A stretch of 64,000 nucleotides of DNA. It comes from an uncultured Roseibium sp. (lineage in GTDB: Bacteria > Pseudomonadota > Alphaproteobacteria > Rhizobiales > Stappiaceae). A model generated the notes under the pieces. The model saw only the letters and a program-made list of their open reading frames with translations. It searched no databases and had not been told where the DNA came from. The position numbers were made by a program, and so were the translations under genes. The stretch covers positions 5,616,001-5,680,000 of the forward strand of contig NZ_OY769915.1 of assembly GCF_963669205.1 (NCBI RefSeq). The letters are read 5' to 3'. Positions 8,203 to 16,758 of the stretch are shown one piece after another. Positions within the stretch are counted from its first letter, which is position 1; each line of letters begins with the position of its first letter.

Positions 8203-8847
8203 TCAGCCGGCACTTGCGCCAAGATGTTCCAGAACCAGAACGCCGGTTCCTTTCGGGCATCTCTGGTAAAGATCGATGATGTCCTCCGGCAGCATGCGGA
8301 TGCAACCGCTGGAGACATCGTGGCCGATGCTCCAGGGCTCAAGCGTTCCGTGCAGCCGGTAACCGGTGTCGCTACCATTGTTGTAGAGATAGAGCGCTCT
8401 CGGACCGAGCGGGTTGTTCGGCGCACCGCCTTCCACGCGGCGCGGCAGATCCGGCTGACGCTTGAGCATCTCGGGTGGCGGCACCCAGCGCGGCCAGAGC
8501 GCCTTGCGGTCGATCCGCGCACGGCCGTACCATTTGAAGCCTTCGCGACCCACTCCGACGCCGTATCTCAGCGCCGTGTTGTTCTCCCAGACCCAGTAGA
8601 GAAAGTGGTTCTGGGTATCGACCACGACCGTCCCCGGAGGTTCGTCGCTGAAATACTTGACCATCTGGCGGCGCCAGACGGGGTCGATGCGGTTCAGGTT
8701 CGTCCGGCGGTACTGATAGCCGTTATCCTGCTCGTAGCCGTTGAAATAAGCATTGGCTGCAGCATTGGCATGCGCCAGCTGCGGCATTGCGAAGGAGCCC
8801 GCGACAGCTGCGGCTCCTCCCAGAAAAGTTCGGCGATCCATTGCCAT
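8203..8847 (-). CDS. L,D-transpeptidase (YkuD/ErfK family)
   Basis: 214 residues. The N-terminus MDRRTFLGGAAAVAGSFAMP resembles a Tat signal with its RR motif. The YkuD domain (about 70-205) carries the HGT motif and the catalytic SSGCIRM with the nucleophilic cysteine at about 182. It would form 3-3 crosslinks in peptidoglycan or attach proteins to it, in the periplasm. The start is supported by an excellent ribosome binding site (TAGGAGGAATGGG). It is followed on the same strand by the OmpA/Pal lipoprotein (42-base gap), so the two cell-wall genes may be co-expressed. Confidence 0.92.
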   Translation of the reverse strand: MAMDRRTFLGGAAAVAGSFAMPQLAHANAAANAYFNGYEQDNGYQYRRTNLNRIDPVWRRQMVKYFSDEPPGTVVVDTQNHFLYWVWENNTALRYGVGVGREGFKWYGRARIDRKALWPRWVPPPEMLKRQPDLPRRVEGGAPNNPLGPRALYLYNNGSDTGYRLHGTLEPWSIGHDVSSGCIRMLPEDIIDLYQRCPKGTGVLVLEHLGASAG

Positions 8848-9006
8848 CCCATTCCTCCTAGACAGGTCGGTGACCAGTTGTCACCCGGGGTCCACGCCAG
8901 GGGCCATTAAGACGGAAACTCACGCGACCCGTCAACCGCCTTGAAAACATTGTCCGCATCCGCAGTGACGGCGGAACACGCATATCGTCATTAATGACGA
9001 CCCAGT

Positions 9007-9912
9007 TCAGATGCTGAGCACGCGTTCCCGGTAAAGAATGTAGAGCCCGGACCCGACGACGATCACCGTGCCGCCAATGGTTGCCCAGCCCGGCACGTCA
9101 CCGAACACCAGGTACCCGAGCCCAACCATCCAGACGATCTGTGTATAGATAAACGGCGCAAGCACCGGCGCTGGCGCCATTTTGTGCGCAAGTATGAAAA
9201 GAAAGTGCCCGCCGCCGCCAAAGACACCGGTCGCAAACAGCAGAACCCAGCTCCAGGTGTCCGCAGGCGTGACCCAGACGGAAAGGCCTGCCGGTGCCAT
9301 GGCAACCGCCGCGATGATGCCGGATAGGATAAGCATGCCGGCGGAACTGTCGGTAGCCGTCAATTGCCGGGTGAAAATGGCATAGAGTGCGTAAAAGAGC
9401 ATCGATGCGACGGAATAGATCGCGGCCCAGTGCATGCCGCCGAGTCCCGGTTGGGTTACCACGAGGACGCCGATGAAACCGACAATGATTGCCGCCCAGC
9501 GTCTCGCCCCGGCCCATTCTCCGAGGATCGGCCCCGCCAGCGCGGTGATCACAAACGGGGCGGCGAACATGATCGCCGTTGTTTCGGCCAATTGCAGATG
9601 GCGGACGGCAAGGAAGTTGAAAATCGTGATGCCCAGAAGGCAAAAGGCCCGCACCAGTTGCAGTCCCGGTCGGCTTGTCTTCAAGAGCGAAGGATTCTTC
9701 CAGACACGGAACAAAACGAAACACAGGATGACGTGGGACACGAACCTCAGCCAGACGATCTGGAATGTCGGTACGGTTTCGACCAGATACTTCGCCGTGG
9801 CATCCAGAAGCGAAAAGCACAGGCACGCAACGACAAGGAGGCCAATTCCGGCAATCGGTGCCGTTGCAGCGGAGCGTGAGGCTTCGCGATCCTCCGGAAT
9901 GTCATGCGCCAT
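9007..9912 (-). CDS. EamA/DMT-superfamily transporter
   Basis: 301 residues, ten predicted hydrophobic helices arranged as two EamA repeats (about 15-145 and 160-295). The repeats show typical features such as FQIVWLRFVSH near helix 2 and the glycine-rich GPILGEW segment. It is an inner-membrane drug/metabolite transporter of unknown substrate. The start at 9912 was preferred over a longer frame because the preceding 62 codons are polar and atypical for this family. It is divergent from ogt. Confidence 0.88.
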   Translation of the reverse strand: MAHDIPEDREASRSAATAPIAGIGLLVVACLCFSLLDATAKYLVETVPTFQIVWLRFVSHVILCFVLFRVWKNPSLLKTSRPGLQLVRAFCLLGITIFNFLAVRHLQLAETTAIMFAAPFVITALAGPILGEWAGARRWAAIIVGFIGVLVVTQPGLGGMHWAAIYSVASMLFYALYAIFTRQLTATDSSAGMLILSGIIAAVAMAPAGLSVWVTPADTWSWVLLFATGVFGGGGHFLFILAHKMAPAPVLAPFIYTQIVWMVGLGYLVFGDVPGWATIGGTVIVVGSGLYILYRERVLSI

Positions 9913-10106
9913 CTGAAACCGATCCTGTTCGCACGATCCGCAGATGAAAGCGCGGTGGAAATGAACCAATCCGGTGTCTGATGCCCGGTTGAAACCTGTT
10001 TGGCAACCCGTGTCCAGGATTGTGCCGCGAAAAGAAAACACGGAACTTCGCGTAAATGCCTGTCGCCTTACGCACCGGTTTTGTGAGAACGTGACCACGG
10101 CAGGAT

Positions 10107-10583
10107 ATGGGTGAAACGGGAAACGGCATGCCGGTAACGGAAATTGAGACCTGGCTTGGACGATTGTCCATCTGCGAAGCCGATGAGGCCATTACGGAGG
10201 TTCACTGGAATGGCCCTGCGGGCCGGGATGAAACACCCCTTCTTCTCGAAGCCGCTGCACAGGTGAACGCCTATCTCGACGGCAAACTCGAGACATTCGA
10301 CCTGCCGCTCTCGCCGAAAGGCGGTGATCTGCACCAGTCGGTTTTCCAGGCAATGCTGGCCATCCCCTACGGCCGGACCCGTACCTATGGCGATGTCGCT
10401 AAGGAACTCGGCACCTACGGCCAGCCGGTCGGCCAGGCTTGCGGAGCCAACCCGATCCCGATCATCATTCCCTGCCATCGGATTTTGTCTGCAAGCGGCC
10501 TCGGCGGGTATTCGGGCGCAGGCGGGCTCGATACCAAGATCGCATTGCTGAAGCTCGAGGGCGGGTATCCGTTCCTTGTCTGA
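10107..10583 (+). CDS. ogt: Methylated-DNA--protein-cysteine methyltransferase
   Basis: 158 residues. The C-terminal domain carries the signature IPCHRIL with the acceptor cysteine at 123, preceded by FQAMLAIPYGRTRTYGDVA (the helix-turn-helix DNA-binding segment). It removes O6-alkyl groups from guanine by irreversible transfer to itself. There is no AdaA-type N-terminal domain, so this is the Ogt form. The gene is monocistronic, divergent from the EamA transporter, with the usual short N-terminal ribonuclease-like domain. Confidence 0.94.
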   Translation: MGETGNGMPVTEIETWLGRLSICEADEAITEVHWNGPAGRDETPLLLEAAAQVNAYLDGKLETFDLPLSPKGGDLHQSVFQAMLAIPYGRTRTYGDVAKELGTYGQPVGQACGANPIPIIIPCHRILSASGLGGYSGAGGLDTKIALLKLEGGYPFLV

Positions 10584-10790
10584 CCGCGCGCGCGTTTCTC
10601 CTTGCCCGGCTCCGGCGTCAATGCGCACCTTGTGGACGTTTTTCGGGACCATGTTGAGAATAGTCCCAATGCCTGAGACTATACGGCGATTGAATTTCCG
10701 GCGGAAAGCAGCCGCCCTGAAACGCATTCTTGCCGCCGCGCAGCCAGACTTTCGTCGCGTCGAGCAAATCATACCGGCCCGGGAGCAGCC

Positions 10791-11768
10791 ATGAGCGGAC
10801 TACTTGCCTTACTTGATGATGTCGCGGCCATCGCGAAAGTTGCCGCCGCCTCGCTTGATGACGTCATCGGCCAGGCCGCCAAGGCGGGTTCCAAGGCCGC
10901 AGGAGCGGTCATCGACGATGCGGCTGTGACGCCGAAATACGTGACCGGCTTCAAACCCGCCCGTGAACTGCCGATCGTCTGGCGCATTGCCAAGGGGTCG
11001 CTCAAGAACAAGCTGCTCTTCCTGTTGCCGGTCGGCTTGGCGCTGAACGAGTTCGCGCCATGGACGATCACGCCGCTGCTCATGCTCGGCGGCGCCTATC
11101 TGTGCTTCGAGGGAGCGGAAAAGATCCATCATCTGTTCGCCCACAAGGACAGCCCTGCGGATCTGCCCCTGGAGGAGGCGGTGGACGCGGTGCATCTGGA
11201 AGAGCAGAAGGTTTCCGGCGCGATCAAGACCGATTTCATACTCTCGGCCGAAATCATGACGATCGCCCTGTCGGAAATCCCGGAAAGCAATATCTGGATG
11301 GAGGCCGCGACGCTCGCGGTTGTCGCCATCGGCATCACGGTGATGGTCTACGGATCCGTCGCGCTGATCGTCAAGGCGGACGATGTCGGCCTGATGATGT
11401 CGAACAAGGGACGCCTGTCCGTTATCCGCGCGATGGGCCGGGGCATCGTCAAGGCGATGCCCGGGTTCCTGAAGATCCTGATGGTGGTCGGCACCGCGGC
11501 CATGCTGTGGGTCGGCGGCTCCATCGTGATCCACGGTCTGAAGGAACTCGGCGTCAAGGGCATCTACAACACGATCCATGACATCGCCCATTCGGTCGCG
11601 CTGTCGGTCGGTCAGTTCGAGGGCTTCGTCGCCTGGGCGATGACGGCGTCTCTCGATGGAATCCTGGGCCTGATCCTCGGACTGATCCTGATCCCGATCG
11701 TGGCGAAGGTCATTCTGCCGGTGTGGAACGTGTTCCGGAAAAAGCCGGAGGAAGCAGGCGAACACTGA
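10791..11768 (+). CDS. DUF808 family inner-membrane protein (YedI-like)
   Basis: 325 residues. It opens with MSGLLALLDDVAAIAKVAAASLDDV, the very conserved start of the DUF808/YedI family, and has several hydrophobic helices (for example about 78-105, 175-200, 225-250 and 285-310). The sequence VTPKYVTGFKPARELPI is also diagnostic. Function unknown; a channel or transporter-like role has been guessed for the family. The 207 bases upstream (10584-10790) show no gene. Confidence 0.9.
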   Translation: MSGLLALLDDVAAIAKVAAASLDDVIGQAAKAGSKAAGAVIDDAAVTPKYVTGFKPARELPIVWRIAKGSLKNKLLFLLPVGLALNEFAPWTITPLLMLGGAYLCFEGAEKIHHLFAHKDSPADLPLEEAVDAVHLEEQKVSGAIKTDFILSAEIMTIALSEIPESNIWMEAATLAVVAIGITVMVYGSVALIVKADDVGLMMSNKGRLSVIRAMGRGIVKAMPGFLKILMVVGTAAMLWVGGSIVIHGLKELGVKGIYNTIHDIAHSVALSVGQFEGFVAWAMTASLDGILGLILGLILIPIVAKVILPVWNVFRKKPEEAGEH

Positions 11769-11807
11769 TTTCGGCACCAAACCGGGACAACCGTTCACAG
11801 CGGATGG

Positions 11808-12452
11808 TCAACCGATGGCAGGCCGCAGAAACCAGGATTGTTCCTTGCCGGTACACCGGTCCGCCAGAGACCCGTATATGTCGACGCTCGAGAGCCGATT
11901 GATTTCGAATTCATCTTCGTAGAGCGCACGAATATCCGCTTCGGGAACGGCAAACGGAGGCCCTTCCATGAGCGTCTGGTCGTAATCATAGGTGACAAGC
12001 AATTGCGGCGGCCCGTTGCAGAGCCGGCGCAGGTGCTCGGCGTAGCCGCCACGCATGAAGGGCGGCATGGCAACGAGAGCCGCGCGATCGTAGACGGCGT
12101 CGACGGGACCGAGATCCGCGCTCTGAAGCGCGAAGAAGTCGCCCTGCCACAGGTCGAGCCCCTGGCTGGAATAGTGCCGAAGGCTGCGCACATCCCGGAT
12201 CTCGGGTGTGACCTCCAGCCGCGCGAACACGGCTTCTACGGCCTCCGCGCTCAGTTCGCTGCCGCTGACACGGCAGCCCTGCGCAAGCAGCCAGTCGATG
12301 TCCACACTCTTGCCGCAGAGCGGCACAAACACATGCGCGCCCCGCCCGAGTTTCAGGACGGGAAAATACCGTTCCAGATGCAAATTGACGGCGCCCTCGT
12401 GAAACGCGGTCTTGCCCTCGCGCCAGCGGTTCTCCCAGAAAGTCGGTTCCAT
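11808..12452 (-). CDS. tpm: Thiopurine S-methyltransferase
   Basis: 214 residues, close to the usual 215-220 of bacterial TPMT. It begins MEPTFWENRWREGKTAFHEG, the family's signature N-terminus, and has the SAM-binding VFVPLCGKSVDIDWL, the SELS motif after strand 2 and the YDRAALVAMP motif. It methylates thiol, selenium or tellurium compounds with S-adenosylmethionine; in bacteria it is linked to selenite and tellurite tolerance. The ATG at 12452 begins the conserved domain. It follows the TauE/SafE gene on the same strand after 38 bases, so the two may be co-transcribed. Confidence 0.94.
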   Translation of the reverse strand: MEPTFWENRWREGKTAFHEGAVNLHLERYFPVLKLGRGAHVFVPLCGKSVDIDWLLAQGCRVSGSELSAEAVEAVFARLEVTPEIRDVRSLRHYSSQGLDLWQGDFFALQSADLGPVDAVYDRAALVAMPPFMRGGYAEHLRRLCNGPPQLLVTYDYDQTLMEGPPFAVPEADIRALYEDEFEINRLSSVDIYGSLADRCTGKEQSWFLRPAIG

Positions 12453-12490
12453 CTGCCCATCCGTTCGGTTCACCTTCCACCGGAAGGAAT

Positions 12491-13261
12491 TCAAAACATG
12501 TGTGGGCCGAAGATACGCCAGAAATAGACAAGTGACAGCAGCCCCCCGAAACCGACCACAAGGATCCGCAGCAAGCGCTGGTTCACGGACCTTGCCCAAT
12601 GTCCTCCGGCATACCCGCCGACAGTGCTTCCGGCCATCATCGTGATTGCAGCGGTCCAGTCGATGAGCCCGCCGATCCCGAAAATCACGATGCTGATGAT
12701 CGTGAAGTTCGTTGCGAGTAGGTTTTTCATGCTGTTCGCAGCGTGAAAGTCGGAATGGCCGATGATCTGTGCGATGGCGAGCAGGATGATCCCGAGGCCC
12801 GCTCCGAAATAGCCGCCATAGATCGAAATCAGAAACAGCACGCCATAAACGGCAGGAGAGGTCTGCGAATCTCCCGCAAGCCTGACGAATGCCCGGCGCA
12901 TCGGCTCTCCGAACGCGAACAGCAAGGTCGCCGCCAGAAGCAGGAAAGGGACGAGAAAGAGAAAGGTCTGCGGGTCGGAGACAAGCAACAGGACCGAGCC
13001 GACTGCAGCGCCCGCGCCGGAGACCACGCTCAGTTTGACGAGCAGGATGCCGCCATTGCGCAGCTCCTCCCGGTAGGCCATCAGCGCGGCTGCATTCGAT
13101 GGCAGCAGGCCGAGAAAATTGGTGGCATTTGCGACCACTGGCGGCAACCCGGCGGCCATGAGCGCCGGAAACGTGAACAAGGTGGCGCCGCCCGCGATTG
13201 CGTTCCACGCCCCGCCAATCAATCCGACGCCCAGCAATATTGCAAGATTTGTGAAATCCAT
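12491..13261 (-). CDS. TauE/SafE-family (DUF81) membrane transporter
   Basis: 256 residues with about eight hydrophobic segments in two related halves. The glycine-rich signature GLIGGAWNAIAGGATLFTFP at the N-terminus and GGYFGAGLGIILLA in the second half define the TauE/SafE permeases, exporters of sulfite, sulfoacetate or other small organosulfur and organic anions. The first ATG is preceded by GGGCCGGGA. It is divergent from a LysR regulator with a 72-base shared promoter, so the LysR very likely controls it. Confidence 0.9.
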   Translation of the reverse strand: MDFTNLAILLGVGLIGGAWNAIAGGATLFTFPALMAAGLPPVVANATNFLGLLPSNAAALMAYREELRNGGILLVKLSVVSGAGAAVGSVLLLVSDPQTFLFLVPFLLLAATLLFAFGEPMRRAFVRLAGDSQTSPAVYGVLFLISIYGGYFGAGLGIILLAIAQIIGHSDFHAANSMKNLLATNFTIISIVIFGIGGLIDWTAAITMMAGSTVGGYAGGHWARSVNQRLLRILVVGFGGLLSLVYFWRIFGPHMF

Positions 13262-13300
13262 GTCCCGGCCCTTCAATTGACGGCAAGGCTAGGTGAGGTA

Positions 13301-13340
13301 TCATCATAAATAAAATGAATTGAATCGAAGATTATGATGA
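13301..13340. promoter_or_regulatory. 9-bp inverted repeat in the TauE/LysR intergenic region
   Basis: TCATCATAA (13301-13309) and TTATGATGA (13332-13340) form a perfect inverted repeat with a 22-base AT-rich centre. The right arm overlaps the LysR start codons. Candidate autoregulatory site for the divergent LysR protein; this is inference. Confidence 0.45.
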
Positions 13341-14212
13341 AAAAAATCGAACAGAGTTCCTTGAACAGTGACCTGCTGCGCGCCTTCGTGACGATCGCCG
13401 AACATGGCCACCTGACACTGGCCTCCGAACGATTGAACCGGACGCAATCCGCCTTGAGCGTACAGCTCAGGAAACTTGAAACCGGCCTCAACGCGAAGCT
13501 GTTCGAGCGTCATCCCAAGGGTATGAAACTGACGCCCGATGGCGAGAAACTCCTGCCGATCGCACAAGGGATCCTGGCGGATCTCTACCGCGCCCAGTCG
13601 CTGTTCGAGCACCCCTTGCGTGGCAAGGTACGCGTCGGCATCCCCGACCACTACGATGACATGATTTTCGAAACTGTTCTTTCGAACTTCGGCAAGTCCT
13701 ATCCGCTGCTGGACATATTTGTGAAATCCGGCTGTTCGGCCGGCTTTCCTGCCGCCATTGAGACCGGGCGGCTTGATGTCGCCGTCGTCGCCACACCCGA
13801 ACCGGGTGCGCACGGCCTTCTTGAGATCGAGGCAAATCACTGGGTGGAGAGCGACACCTTTGACCACGATCCGGGCGAGCCGGTTCCGCTTGCGGTTCTC
13901 GACAGGGGGTGCTGGTGGAGCAGGCTGCCGGTTGTTCTCCTGTCGAAACAGGAGCGCGCCTTCAACGTCAAATTCAGAAGCGAGAGCTTTTCGAACCTTC
14001 GCTGCGCCATTCGTGCAGGGCTTGCCATCGGTGTGTTGCCCGCACGTGCTGTTCAATCGGGCATGCGCATTGCGCGGCCCGAACGGGGTCTCCCGAAACT
14101 GCCGGCGATGACCCAGTCGATTATGGTATCGCCGGATGCTCCCCCCGAGATCACCGGTGCAATTGTCACCGCGCTCAGGCAGGGGCTCTTTGAAAACAGC
14201 AATGCTGCCTGA
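13334..14212 (+). CDS. LysR-family transcriptional regulator
   Basis: 292 residues. The N-terminal winged helix-turn-helix (about 8-68) contains LLRAFVTIAEHGHLTLASERLNRTQSALS split over the first helices, followed by a type 2 periplasmic-binding-like sensor domain (about 95-285). Two adjacent ATG codons could start the protein (13334 or 13337). Divergent from the TauE/SafE permease, which is the natural candidate target, with a small organic or sulfur-containing acid as candidate inducer (inference). Confidence 0.92.
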   Translation: MMKKIEQSSLNSDLLRAFVTIAEHGHLTLASERLNRTQSALSVQLRKLETGLNAKLFERHPKGMKLTPDGEKLLPIAQGILADLYRAQSLFEHPLRGKVRVGIPDHYDDMIFETVLSNFGKSYPLLDIFVKSGCSAGFPAAIETGRLDVAVVATPEPGAHGLLEIEANHWVESDTFDHDPGEPVPLAVLDRGCWWSRLPVVLLSKQERAFNVKFRSESFSNLRCAIRAGLAIGVLPARAVQSGMRIARPERGLPKLPAMTQSIMVSPDAPPEITGAIVTALRQGLFENSNAA

Positions 14213-14239
14213 CAACACCCTGCCGCCACCTCAGGCGGT

Positions 14240-14467
14240 TCAGAACAGCATGAACCCGAAGAAGACAATCACGGCAGCCATCGTGATCCAGATCAGGAAC
14301 GCGTTGAAATAGTCCCTGCGCGAACCGAAGCCGGTCCTCAGAGTATCAAATTTCGCCGGTCCGAACCCGGACACCCGGCCCGGGTTCACCGAGGCCCTTT
14401 GAAACCGGCGGCGCAATTCCGCCGCCTTCCGGGCCCCCCTTTCCTCGTTGATCGTCTGATAGGTCAT
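14240..14467 (-). CDS. Small single-pass membrane protein, hypothetical
   Basis: 75 residues starting MTYQTINEERGARKAAEL. A basic, polar N-terminal half is followed by one C-terminal hydrophobic helix (about 55-75, FLIWITMAAVIVFFGFMLF). GGAG lies about nine bases before this ATG; an ATG at 14494 is possible. I do not recognise a family. It could be a tail-anchored inner-membrane protein. It is convergent with the LysR gene and divergent from chrA. Confidence 0.6.
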   Translation of the reverse strand: MTYQTINEERGARKAAELRRRFQRASVNPGRVSGFGPAKFDTLRTGFGSRRDYFNAFLIWITMAAVIVFFGFMLF

Positions 14468-14634
14468 GGTCACTCCGATCTCCTTCAAGACCATCTCTGC
14501 ATGTCCAGTGAGATGGGTTGAAGGCCGGATCATTGCAAATGAGCGTTTTGTAATATTCCGGTGAAAACCCGTGTACTTGCGGCTGTCACAAAGACCCCGT
14601 AGGAACGGGAAGCCCTGATCAAGACGATTGCAGA

Positions 14635-15981
14635 ATGCGCACAGACCCCTCTTCCGAACCTTCCTCCGGCGACACCAGCGCTGCGAACGCGCGTTCAGGT
14701 CCGACGCTTTCGGAAATCGCTTCGGTATCGCTGAAGGTCGGCCTGCTCTCGTTCGGCGGCCCAGCGGCGCAAATTTCAGTCATGCATCAGGAATTCGTCG
14801 AGAACCGCAAATGGCTGTCCGAGGAACGCTTTCTGCACGCGCTCAATTACTGCATGCTGTTGCCGGGACCGGAAGCACAGCAACTCGCGACCTATTGCGG
14901 CTGGCTGAGCGGGCGCATTCTTGGCGGGCTTGTGTCGGGATTGCTGTTCATTCTTCCCGGCTCCATCGCCATGGCGATCGTCAGCTACATCTATGCCGCA
15001 TACGGCGAGACCTCGTTCGTTTCGGCACTCTTTTACGGGATTAAGGCGGGCGTGCTCGCCATCGTGCTGCAGGCCCTGATGAAAATCGGCAGCAAAGCGT
15101 TGAAGACGCGCCTGTCCTGGTTCCTCTGCGCCGCATCCTTCTGCGCGCTCTTCTTCGCCTCCATTCCCTTCCCGATCGTGATCCTCGGCGCTGCGGCCGT
15201 CGGCCTGCTGGCGGGCCACGGATCCGGGCCGCTGCCTGAAGGTGATCCGGGCGGCGCTCCAACGACACTCCTCAAGACGGCGAGGACGGTGCTGATCGGC
15301 GTCCTGCTCTGGGTCGCGCCACCGATTGCCGCAATGCTGTTTCTTTCCCCCGGAAATGTTTTTGTTGAAATAGCCGAATTCTTCTCGCTTCTCGCGGTGG
15401 TCAGTTTCGGAGGCGCCTACGCGCTGTTGAGCTACATGGCGCAGGTCGCTGTGGAAACGAAGTCGTGGATCACGGCAGGCGAAATGCTCGACGGGCTCGG
15501 CCTGGCCGAAACCACTCCCGGCCCGCTCATTCTGGTCACGCAATTTGTCGGTTTCCTCGGCGGTTGGCGCGACCCCGCTCCGTTTTCACCTCTTACCGGT
15601 GCCCTGCTGGCCGCTGCGATGACGACCTGGGTCACGTTCGTGCCGAGTTTTCTGTTCGTGTTCGCCGGAGCGCCCTGGATGGAAAGGCTGCGCGGCAACA
15701 GGCAGCTTGCGCGGGCCTTGTCGGCAATTACGGCAGCCGTTGCGGGCACGATCCTGAACCTGGCGGTCTGGTTTGCCCTCAACGTCCTGTTTTCCGAAAC
15801 CGGAACCCGGGTTGTCGGCCCCTTCGAGATTACCTGGCCCGCCCCCGGTTCTCTCGATCCGGTGCTGGCGGCAATTGCTCTGGTGGCGGCTTGTCTCGTG
15901 TTCGGTCTGAAGAGGGGCATCGCCACGGTTCTGGCCGTGACCGCCTTGCTGGGGCTGCTGGCGAGAATGGTCCTGGTCTGA
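14635..15981 (+). CDS. chrA: Chromate transporter ChrA, long-chain form
   Basis: 448 residues made of two CHR domains (about 25-200 and 245-440), the long-chain bidomain architecture. The first has KVGLLSFGGPAAQISVMHQEFV and the second LLAVVSFGGAYALLSYMAQ, each with the conserved FGG motif, and further on EMLDGLGLAETTPGPLILVTQ. About ten membrane helices are expected. It exports chromate from the cytoplasm (known for the family). No chrB regulator is adjacent, so regulation is unclear. Start taken as the ATG at 14635. Confidence 0.93.
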   Translation: MRTDPSSEPSSGDTSAANARSGPTLSEIASVSLKVGLLSFGGPAAQISVMHQEFVENRKWLSEERFLHALNYCMLLPGPEAQQLATYCGWLSGRILGGLVSGLLFILPGSIAMAIVSYIYAAYGETSFVSALFYGIKAGVLAIVLQALMKIGSKALKTRLSWFLCAASFCALFFASIPFPIVILGAAAVGLLAGHGSGPLPEGDPGGAPTTLLKTARTVLIGVLLWVAPPIAAMLFLSPGNVFVEIAEFFSLLAVVSFGGAYALLSYMAQVAVETKSWITAGEMLDGLGLAETTPGPLILVTQFVGFLGGWRDPAPFSPLTGALLAAAMTTWVTFVPSFLFVFAGAPWMERLRGNRQLARALSAITAAVAGTILNLAVWFALNVLFSETGTRVVGPFEITWPAPGSLDPVLAAIALVAACLVFGLKRGIATVLAVTALLGLLARMVLV

Positions 15982-16065
15982 CGGCACTTTCGGAAGACCC
16001 GGCTGACATCGCAGGCACGGGGACCGGGAAACCGAGACAAGGCACCTGGACTCAGGTGCCTCGAC

Positions 16066-16605
16066 TCAGGCGGCGGTCAGTTCCTTGCTCTTGCCGGAAC
16101 CCGCTTTCTTGTCGGCCTCCGGAGTGTCGTCGCCATCAGTGTCAAAGTCGTTCTCGTGTTCCGGATCGTCGTCAACGGCAAGCGACAGGTTCTTCTCCAC
16201 CTGGCGAAGCAGTTTCCGCAGCTTTTTCCGGTCCTTGTCGTCCAGACCCGACATCGCCTCGCGCTCCAGGCGCTTCCAGGCCTTGTCGACCGACGCGACC
16301 AGGTCCCGGCCCTCGTCGGTCAGAAACACCCGCGCCAGGCGGCCGTCGGTATCGGACACCTGCCGGCGCACATAGCCTTGCGCGGACAGGCGGGTCACCA
16401 TCTTGGTGACGGTCGGCGGCTGGACGCCCAGCGCCAGCGCCAGCTGGCTCATGGTGCGGCCGTCGGAATCGGCCAGGACTTTCAGCACGAGTTCCTGCCC
16501 CGGATGCAGTCCGATCCGCATGAGATGTGCTCCGGATCTGGCTCTCTGGGCTTTCGCCGCCTGGACCAGCCGGAACGTGATGCTCTTTTTGTAGTTGAAG
16601 GCCAT
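16066..16605 (-). CDS. MarR-family transcriptional regulator
   Basis: 179 residues. A winged helix-turn-helix (about 25-125) with GRTMSQLALALGVQPPTVTKMVTRL as the recognition region (written here in part) and the beta-wing DTDGRLARVFLTDEG. An acidic, low-complexity tail (about 140-179, rich in D and E, then K) is unusual for the family. The ATG at 16605 follows GGGGACAGG. It is convergent with chrA and not obviously linked to it; it lies downstream of the MFS gene on the same strand but after an inter-gene gap. Confidence 0.9.
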   Translation of the reverse strand: MAFNYKKSITFRLVQAAKAQRARSGAHLMRIGLHPGQELVLKVLADSDGRTMSQLALALGVQPPTVTKMVTRLSAQGYVRRQVSDTDGRLARVFLTDEGRDLVASVDKAWKRLEREAMSGLDDKDRKKLRKLLRQVEKNLSLAVDDDPEHENDFDTDGDDTPEADKKAGSGKSKELTAA

Positions 16606-16758
16606 TGCCTGTCCCCATTCCAAGATCAGCCCGAATCAATCGGCTTTGCAACGCGGCGGAAACCTAGCCGGAGAATTTAACCGTCAAATGACATTATCAA
16701 GATGCGTGAAAATTTTCCAAAGCCATGCCATCGGACGATCCCTCGCCGGCTAAGGAAA

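Noticed and set aside
10584..10790. Possible small gene between ogt and the DUF808 gene
   Set aside because: The open frame overlaps the DUF808 start, is mostly basic residues and has no clear ribosome binding site.
14635..16605. chrA-chrB style chromate resistance operon with the MarR protein
   Set aside because: The MarR gene is convergent with chrA and is not a ChrB homologue, so a joint operon is not supported.
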